NCBI GenBank assembly: GCA_001632425.1
Contig: KV425578.1
Coordinates: forward strand, 10,168-74,167
From: Neolentinus lepideus HHB14362 ss-1
Lineage: Eukaryota; Basidiomycota; Agaricomycetes; Gloeophyllales; Gloeophyllaceae
DNA length: 64,000 bases
Direction of reading: 5' to 3'
The notes under the pieces are model-generated. The model made no database searches. It worked only from the letters and a program-made list of their open reading frames with translations, and had not been told where the DNA came from. The position numbers and the translations under genes were made by a program. Each line of letters opens with the position of its first letter. Position 1 is the first letter of the stretch. Of this stretch, positions 56,746-64,000 are shown one piece after another.

Positions 56746-57852
56746 TTTCGCTTTTCCATGGGTGCCCACTGAATCTGTAATCTCTTTGCGAAATCTATTA
56801 TTATGTTGTGTCACGGTAAGAACACCGTTACCGGATGTTCGTCGAAAATTCGAGCTGGCGCAGCTATTTGACTCGCAGAAGCTGTTACTGCTGGTTGTCG
56901 GGTCGACAGAAGGCCGGAAATTTCGCCTGCACACTGCAAGAGTATCATTGACAGTTCGTGGTCACATCTATCTTCCTCTGGCTCAGACGCATTTTCCCAC
57001 CAGTCGAGTCAACGATAGAGCTACGGCATACTCTCATCGCAGCTTTTGAGAGGACGTCGTGTGTTTACAGCTATCACTTGAGAATTTGGTGCATTACTAC
57101 TTCTTCGAAAACGTACCTAGACGCAGCTTGGTCATTCGAGGACCTTGGCCACAGAAAAGTCTGTAGGTTAGGATTGACATGGAAGCTCATGTCTATAAGT
57201 TTCTAATAAGAAACATGTGGCACTGAAAGAAGGGTGGAAACCGGTGGAGGTTACAGTAACTTACCAAATCTCCATCGTTTTCCGTCCTTCTTTCAATGCC
57301 ATATATTTTACTATTGGAAATATGAGCTTCCAGGTCAATCCGAGCCCTCGTTCGCGGGCCACGGAATTTTCTCTATTGAGCTCCGGGAAAACCGAGCAGC
57401 ACAGTTCTCGAAGCTGGTATTTTCTCATGCAGACCGGCAGATCGTCTGAATTGAGGCGTCCCGATAGTGAGAAACTAGGTTCACGTAAATTTCTGATGTC
57501 CTCTATATACTTGGTAAATGGACATTAATCTGGAATTTCATCTATCAAAAATAATTATTACCATATAATTAGCCAGGGACGGCCAGTGCTTGTTTTGATC
57601 CACTCCGTGATGCTCTTTCCCGTCACCTCACCATTTCCCTGCCATCTCCCACCATCTTCGTTATTTTAATCTTGGTAGAATCGTCCTCGACAAGTCGCCT
57701 TCGCTCCTTTACCAACGTCCGAGCTGTTTCGGGCACTCCACTCCTTTTACGTGTGCCGATATACGCGTTCCTCCGTAATTTAATCACCGGCCACTGACCT
57801 GTCTGAGGACACTCCTAATTGATTCTGCCTTTGGTGTTGTCTGGGAGGAAAT
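56746..57852. other. Intergenic region RTT107-like to SH3-TBC
   Basis: About 1.1 kb between two plus-strand genes. Open stretches at about 56705-57530 have no coding support. The last ~250 bp is pyrimidine-rich and likely promoter/5' UTR of the downstream gene. Confidence 0.6.
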
Positions 57853-60800
57853 ATGGAACCAGCAGAGCTAGCGCGCTGGACGAGGTTCGCGGCGAAGGGT
57901 GGTATAGGTAAATGTACTGCTTTACAGGATTGTGTAGCGGAGAGCCCCGAGCAGTTGATGTTCCTAAAGGTGAGCCTGGCGTTCCCTCCTAACGAAGAAG
58001 TTGGTTTGAATGATCGTCCAGGATGATGAGATCACCGTCCTAATGCAATTGGCGGATCAGGAGGGCTGGTATCTGGTGTGTAGTCGATCTGGACGCGAAA
58101 TAAACGATGCTCATACACTGCCAGGGCTATTGTGAAGGCGTGGTCGGCCGATTTCAGGCAAAACACGTACAGATATATGGCAAATTGAAGAAACCGGTTA
58201 TGACCAAGCGCTCGTTGTCTGTTACTCCCAGAACAGCCTCTGCATCTCAGAGTCCGTCCTCGGCCTTAAGGACACTGTCACCACCGGACTTGGAAGGGGC
58301 GATGTTCTCATTTGGTACGGCGATGCGACCGACGTCAAGTCAATTGTCTCTAGTTGCCATTTCATCCTTCAACGACGTACACACATCCGAGGATGATGGA
58401 CCTGCGCCTCCGAGCGTCAGCTATTCCTCAAGCTCAACTGGCCCTGACTCGAGTCTCAATACGCCATTGGATTCGCCGAACCCAATCTTGGAGCAGCCCT
58501 TGTCCAAGTCGCCAGTGGAGGAGACGCAGGAGCTGCCAGATTCAAAGATAGCCAACTCAAGCAAGGAGGACAAGACGCCGGTGGAAGAGGACCCAAACGA
58601 GATAGCACACGTAGGCAGGTCCACTTACTCGCTGGTGCCTCCCACTCCCCTGGCCGACCAGTCAACTACCGAAACCGAGCAAAGCTCGCGAATATCCTTG
58701 GCCATGTCGGACGGGGAGACGGGTATTGGGCTCTCGCTGCTACAAGGGATGGTAGATAACGAGGATGGTGATGACGACTCGTCGGTTGCGAGTGAAGGGA
58801 GTGACGATACACGCACGCTCGAGCAGGTGCATGCAGAAACCGAGGTGCCTTTCGAGTCTGAGCCTCCTCTTCCCCCACCACCACCTATTACAGCAGGTAC
58901 GTTGGTTCTATTTTGAACGAGACAAGAGAAACTAAAGTTTCTAGAACCGGGTACTCGCTCTCGAGCTAACTCGGAAGCCAAATCGGTTGGCGGATCTCTA
59001 TACGGCGACTCGCATGCGTCTCTGCACTCCAGTTCCAGCGGAGCAGGTGAGTGGGATGGCGCCGCGGATATCTATGACGATTATCGATACTCGCGGTACT
59101 CCATGGCGTCTAAGATGTCTCGCTTTTCTCAGGCGTCTATGTATACGATGGCTTCTGATGCTCCGCCGGTCCCGCAAGAGCTTCTTGCGAGCACGCAGAC
59201 CACGTTGCCCTTGAAGATTAGACGGAAGTCGGTGGATGTGGAAGCTGAATCCGTGTACTCGCAACCACTCTCGCCTACTGTCCTTCCAACTGGTGATGAT
59301 CAAGCTCGAGCCGAGGTCCTGGCAATCCCGCAACCAGAGGAGCCTCCCGAGGATGCAATGCAGGAGACTAAGGATTCCTCGTCTAGTCTCGACCCCTTGC
59401 GTCCGTCCAATCATAGACCTGCACCTTTACAACTCGCCCCTTCGCCGTTGTTACACGCAACCTTCGGTTCTCCTGTCTCCTCGCGCTATCCATCTGGAAC
59501 TTCTATGTTGTCGCCTCCTGTTACAACGCCCCCGATGCCAGACCCAGGACCGAAAGCTGGCGGGGCAGCCAGCTCCCTCCGGGAGAGACTGGAGAAAGAC
59601 CGTCCCACTCCCAGTGCCAGCCCGCATCCGGGAGTGCCCGCTTCTGCATCTCAGTCACCCAGATCACCTTTGTCGCCACAGTCGAGCCATGGCATAATTG
59701 TCGAGGACGACGAGGGTATACCCGATTCTTCCAGACGCGCATCGTTTGCTGTGCCTCCCGATACCCCATCGTCAGTTAGTTCATACCCCGATTCCCCAGC
59801 TGCGCCTCCTTCGCAAAATGCCGATGATGATGTACCCATGTCTCTTATTATTGATCCCCGTCCTTCTCCCATAGAGCAGCCAGCTGCTGATCCTACAGAC
59901 CCGGTCTCCTCCAAAACACAACTTGCCACTCCTAATGGTGGTCTGCAGCCTCGCCGCAGACCTTCCGCCCAAGGACAGGATCCGAGCCAATTTATTCGTA
60001 CCAGTCTCTTCATGCCCCATCCGAACGCTCCAAAGGCACCCGCATCCGCTCCCGCTGGACCAATGTACGGACGAATTCCTCTGCCTCCGCAACAGATACC
60101 TACCAACAATCTGGTCCACACGCTTCGTATGGCTGCTGCCGCTCGGTATGGACCAAACGGTGCTATACGTCGGACAACGATCTATGGTATGTGTAAAGTG
60201 GAACTGAGTCAGTCGATGGGACCTGTGCCCATTGTCTTCTCGCTGGAACCACCGCAGTCTGTTCCGGCAAATCGGTTGGCTGGTGATGCAATTGGGAGGT
60301 CTTCAACTACGGCGCCCAATACCCCACCAGTGCCTGCTACTATCAACCGTAGTGGCTCGGCTCCGCCTGCGCCGGTGGTGCCGCAGGATGCACCGTTACA
60401 GAGTGACATTACCCCACAGCAAGTCTCGCCTAGTCCAGGGAACGTCATCCCTCGAGCCAATTTTTTCCCGAAAGCGCAAACCCCAAGACCTAGGTCAAGG
60501 TCCTTCTCAGGTTTCGATTCGCCAATAGCGGAGATAACGCTCTCGTCGAAGGAAACTAGGTAATTAATCTCCAGTATTCACCAAGCGTAGAGTGCTAATC
60601 AGGCTCCGGCAGTCGAGGAGCGGATGGTAAGCTCGGGCCTTCCTTGCAGCCTAAAGAGATTGTGTCCCATACGGTGTCTGCTTCCGCGGCAACACCGGTG
60701 GCTGCCCAGCAGGCGGCGTTGTCTCATCATCCTACTCCCACTAGGCGCATGACTCATGGCCCATCCCCACTGGCAATGTCTAGTAGTAGTGTGCCTTCGT

Positions 60801-62704
60801 CGCCTACCACTACTTCGCCTAAATCTCCCACTAGTCCTACCTTTAAGAAAAGCTCCCAAGTGTTCACTTCTTCTCCATTAGCCGGCCCTACGCCACTACC
60901 TGATGCCGGTCCTTCTTCCAGGCGTAGTCTTCGACAAGTTACCTCTGCTAGCGCTCTCCGAATGAAGCCACCCACCTCTCCCCTCGCTGCATCTCCTCCT
61001 ATCCGGTCTGAGTCTCCCCAGTATGCAGATGCCAATGCTGAGCCTTCAGTATCCCCACACGAGCTGCAATCTCTAGACGCAGCAGTTGCAAAGTCTTTGG
61101 ACTCTCCAAAAGCCGATGCCGCCGAGCCATCTCAGCCTCGGCCATCACTGACACGGACCTATTCGGGTGATACTGATGGGTCGCATTACAGTGACACACG
61201 GTCTCTCATGACTTCGCCACCACCTAGCAGCACTCACAGGCCGTCGCTGAGGGCTAAAATGTCACTACCATCGTTACAGACGAGGAGTAGTAGGGTCACC
61301 AGCCCTGGACCGTCAACGCCTCTTCCGGAGCAGGAGACGGTCCAAGTAAAGGATATGGACTTCGAGCTCGTCCAGCCTACTATACCTGCTTTGGCTTCTT
61401 CAAGGACTAGTGAAGATTCTGTGGCAGGCGCTAGGGAGAGCTCTGTACTCCTTCCTGACAGCCAGACTCTCTTGCGCCCGTATAGTCCTGCGCATTCATC
61501 ACTATCTTTGCCCAGATCTCCCACCGTTCCTTCGGAGGCTTCTGGATTCCCTCGCGCGCCATCGGAGTCTGGCAACCCCTCTATCGAAGCTCACCGACAG
61601 CGAGAGTTGAAGTGGATATCGATTATGTCCGCCACGCCTGCTTCTCAAGCGCGGAAGAGCAAGAAAGTGAAGAAATTGCTGCTCGAAGGCGTTCCAGCGT
61701 CGGTACGATCTAACGTCTGGCAGCATCTCACGGATAGCAAGTCGAAGCGTATGGATGGGCTATATGGCCAGCTTGGGAAGAGGGGGAAGGTGCCAGCTTC
61801 GGCAGATATCGAACGCGATGCAAATGCTTTTTTCTCCGACAAGCCACATTTTCAGAAGCCTGACGGTCCCTTGGTGTACCTACTCAACGCATATCTAACT
61901 ATGGTCCCCGATATTCAATACCATCCTGGTGTGCATCTTCATTTGCTATTAGATGTGATTATCCTAATATGTATGCAGGTTTAACGCTCGTCGCGGGCCA
62001 GCTTCTGCAGCAGAGCATCGAGGAAGACGCCTTCTGGATATTTGTTTCGCTCATGGACAGCCACCTTCGACCTTACTTTTCTTCCAGTCCTGCTCAGATT
62101 GAAGTAGACGCTACCCTTTTCGGCAAGGCGCTGGAAGCCAATGATGTTCCTCTGGCTAAAAGACTTTTTGTTGATATGGCTATTCCGCCTGTTGCTATCT
62201 GCAGATCATGGTGAGTGGACCCCCTTATGTTCGCTGGCACGGGCAGGCGTAAAAACGGAACGCTCTACTAGGTTCTGTTCTATTTTCGCTCACGCACTGC
62301 CGCCTGATATCCTGCACCGCGTTTGGGACGTGTTCTTGTACGAAGGTAAGCAGGTTTCTTTGTGAATTGAACCTACGACTAACTGTCCGGACGTAGGTGT
62401 GGTATTCCTACTGCGCGTTGGCCTCGCTGTGGCTGCATCGTGTCGCAAACTCATCATGGAGAGCACCAAGGCTGACGCAGCTGTCAACGTACTCAGAAAT
62501 CCTCCCCCTAACTGCCTCCCAACCAATCCCGAGGCGTTCATCGCCATGACCTGGGGTATGAAACTGAAGGACGAAGATGTGCGGAAGCAGCGGAACAAGA
62601 TGGAGGCGCAGGTCAAGCGGCAAACGCAGCGTCCGATTGGAACACCCGGAGGGACTCCCCAAACCGCTACTATCTCCTTACCTCGCGCCCCAGGGGAGAG
62701 ATAG
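57853..62704 (+). CDS. SH3-TBC domain protein with degenerate catalytic fingers
   Basis: Eight exons (57853-57969, 58022-58075, 58125-58896, 58945-60559, 60613-61928, 61979-62210, 62272-62345, 62397-62704) give 1495 residues. An SH3 domain lies at about residues 30-75 (LMFLKDDEITVLMQLADQEG, then GYCEGVVGRFQ). About 1,000 Ser/Pro-rich disordered residues with many Pro-x-x-Pro motifs follow. The C-terminal ~320 residues form a TBC (Rab-GAP) domain: LLLEGVPASVRSNVWQHL, then LVAGQLLQQSIEEDAFWIFV and ILHRVWDVFLYEG. Both catalytic residues appear lost. The IxxDxxR arginine finger reads IERDANA, and the YxQ glutamine finger reads YHP. It may bind a Rab without stimulating hydrolysis (inference). The intron at 60560-60612 uses the acceptor at 60610-60612 for phase. 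Confidence 0.88.
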
Positions 62705-62729
62705 GTGCATCAGGTTCGTGTTCATTATT

Positions 62730-62753
62730 TGCCAGCTTGCTTGCAAGCTGGCA
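62730..62753 (+). terminator. Perfect hairpin in the 3' UTR of the SH3-TBC gene
   Basis: TGCCAGCTTGC, two T's, then GCAAGCTGGCA: an 11-bp perfect inverted repeat 26 bp after the stop codon. In RNA it would form a stable stem. It could affect 3'-end formation or mRNA stability; a terminator role is only a possibility in a eukaryote. Confidence 0.4.
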
Positions 62754-63138
62754 CTCTTCTCTTCACTCAACTGGAGTCTACGTATTATCATACGCTTGTC
62801 TATTGCTGTATTGCTCACCTGTGCATTGCATTAATCGTTAATCGCTGCTTTCCCCTGCTTTCTATCGTATGTATTTACGTATAATCCATGCCCTATGCAA
62901 ACACGATTATGATTTCTATTGCACCGGGGGTGTTTGTGAGGCGGCCGAGGGCGGTTTCGGAACAGCGACGGACTAGTCCAGCGGTGCAGAAGTGAATGGG
63001 GGGCGAAGATAGAGCATTCGGGATACGGGAAAGGAGGACCGTGAATGATGGACCGTCAAGAATGTCGGCAACCACATGCCTATCGAGACATATTGCAAGC
63101 AAAGTCTCCCACCCCGTGGCCTAGAGTGAGGACTGCTA

Positions 63139-63425
63139 TTATTTCTTCGTCTTCTTGCTCTCCACAAAAAGCACCCGTTGCTTCACTGTTTCAAAGCAAA
63201 CCATGACTCACCGGTCTGCGTGACAATCCAGGACCTTACTCACCTTTAGGGTCATACTTCACCGCAGACAGCTTAGGACCTTGGCGCAGCCGCTGAGTTG
63301 TGTAGAAGAACCCGGTTTGCGCGGTCGAAACGAGGCGCACGATCATTGTCCTGCCAGTCGCTTGAACGAGCTGGAACCCAGTTGAGGAGTGTAAGAGCGT
63401 ACCTCGCTTTCGATTTGCTGGCCAT
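63139..63425 (-). CDS. MRPL33: Mitochondrial large-subunit ribosomal protein bL33m
   Basis: Three short exons (63403-63425, 63244-63350, 63139-63185) give 58 residues, full length for bL33m. The product begins MASKSKARTMIVRLVSTAQT and continues GFFYTTQRLRQGPKLSAVKYDP and VKQRVLFVESKKTKK, an unmistakable L33 sequence. The first exon encodes only seven and two-thirds codons; its junction splits an Arg codon (AG|G), and the second splits a Val codon (G|TG). Too small and fragmented to show up as a long reading frame. Convergent with the SH3-TBC gene. Confidence 0.95.
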
Positions 63426-64000
63426 GATGAGGAGACACTATGGTAATGCTCAGGAATCAGTGTTTTCGCCCTCTATGACCGTCACACTATCACACTATTG
63501 GTCACAATCTGGTCACGATCTCTTGAGTGGATAATTATCCAAGTTCACTCTTTGCCTTAGACAGCCTGCCCACGATATGACTACTCGACTGCTGGTGGTC
63601 ACTTTCTTTGGGACGACTAGCGGAGAAGGACCTGCAACTGCTCGCCGCCCACTTCCACCGCTCTGAGTTTCGGGAGATTGGATAGAAACACCGCATGGCG
63701 TGCGTTCACTCCTGTATCATCCATGTATGTACCTAGGCTCGTCGGCACTCTCTCTAAATGCGATGGGAGCGTGCTAAAGAGGGTGGTCACGAGCCTAGTC
63801 CATCCCAGTCCATCGTCCCATTAAGTACCGGTACCATCTAGCATGCACCACGTCTCAGGACTCAAGAACCGGTATTTTCCCAGCGACGTACGCTGGATTT
63901 TCATCGCACATATGAACCGTGTGTCAATCTCTTTCTGTCGCTAGGGACATTGGTAGATGGACTCTTCCCCAAAGGACGACGTCATGTTATATCCTCCATG
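63426..64000. other. Right edge, upstream of bL33m
   Basis: About 575 bp containing the bL33m promoter. No exon, RNA gene or repeat could be supported before the window ends. Confidence 0.6.

Noticed and set aside
1..64000. CRISPR arrays, bacterial operons, viral genes or rRNA genes
   Set aside because: No regular spaced repeats, Shine-Dalgarno-led gene chains, viral core genes or rRNA segments were seen; all recognised genes are intron-bearing eukaryotic genes.

Overview
The window is nuclear DNA of a filamentous basidiomycete, most likely an agaricomycete. The evidence is dense intron-rich genes (introns mostly 50-70 nt, GT-AG, exons often under 100 nt), protein families typical of Agaricomycetes (FAR-17a/AIG1-like and Mpv17 proteins, a long ATG4 with disordered tails, SH3-TBC, NTF2-like/flavin monooxygenase) and eukaryotic housekeeping genes. 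No bacterial, viral, CRISPR or operon features were seen. Exon models were built by hand: each junction was chosen so that the frame closes and the spliced product matches the family named.

Left part (1-19.4 kb), mostly housekeeping: an LTR-retroelement remnant (1-991), then CSE1/exportin-2 (+), peroxisomal dienoyl-CoA isomerase ECH1 (-), ATG4 (+), an HMG-box factor (+), LSM6 (-), a DEAD-box helicase of MRH4 type (+) and a Rab7-like GTPase with a large insertion (-).

Middle part (19.7-46.4 kb), accessory and rearranged: a decayed flavin monooxygenase copy (-), an acetate/ammonium-type transporter (-), three tandem copies of an unrecognised gene family called here 'family X' (first copy broken), an AIG1-like membrane protein and an Mpv17-family protein (both -), an inverted fourth copy of family X (-), an intact flavin monooxygenase paralog (-), a CpG-depleted degenerate block (probable fossil transposon) and an NCS1 nucleobase transporter (-). 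About 2 kb of sequence (family X copy 3 plus its downstream flank) is repeated in inverted orientation around the AIG1-MPV17 pair. One breakpoint lies inside the last exon of the AIG1 gene.

Right part (47.6-64 kb), housekeeping again: mitochondrial ribosomal protein uS17m (+), prefoldin subunit 6 (-), the Qb-SNARE VTI1 (+), an M17 leucine aminopeptidase (-), a multi-BRCT RTT107/BRC1-like protein (+), an SH3-TBC protein whose TBC domain lacks both catalytic fingers (+) and mitochondrial bL33m (-). Several pairs are divergent with short shared promoters (ECH1/ATG4, PFDN6/VTI1, aminopeptidase/RTT107) or convergent (uS17m/PFDN6, VTI1/aminopeptidase, SH3-TBC/bL33m). The most novel item is the amplified family X with putative mitochondrial presequences, together with the inverted duplication that carries it.
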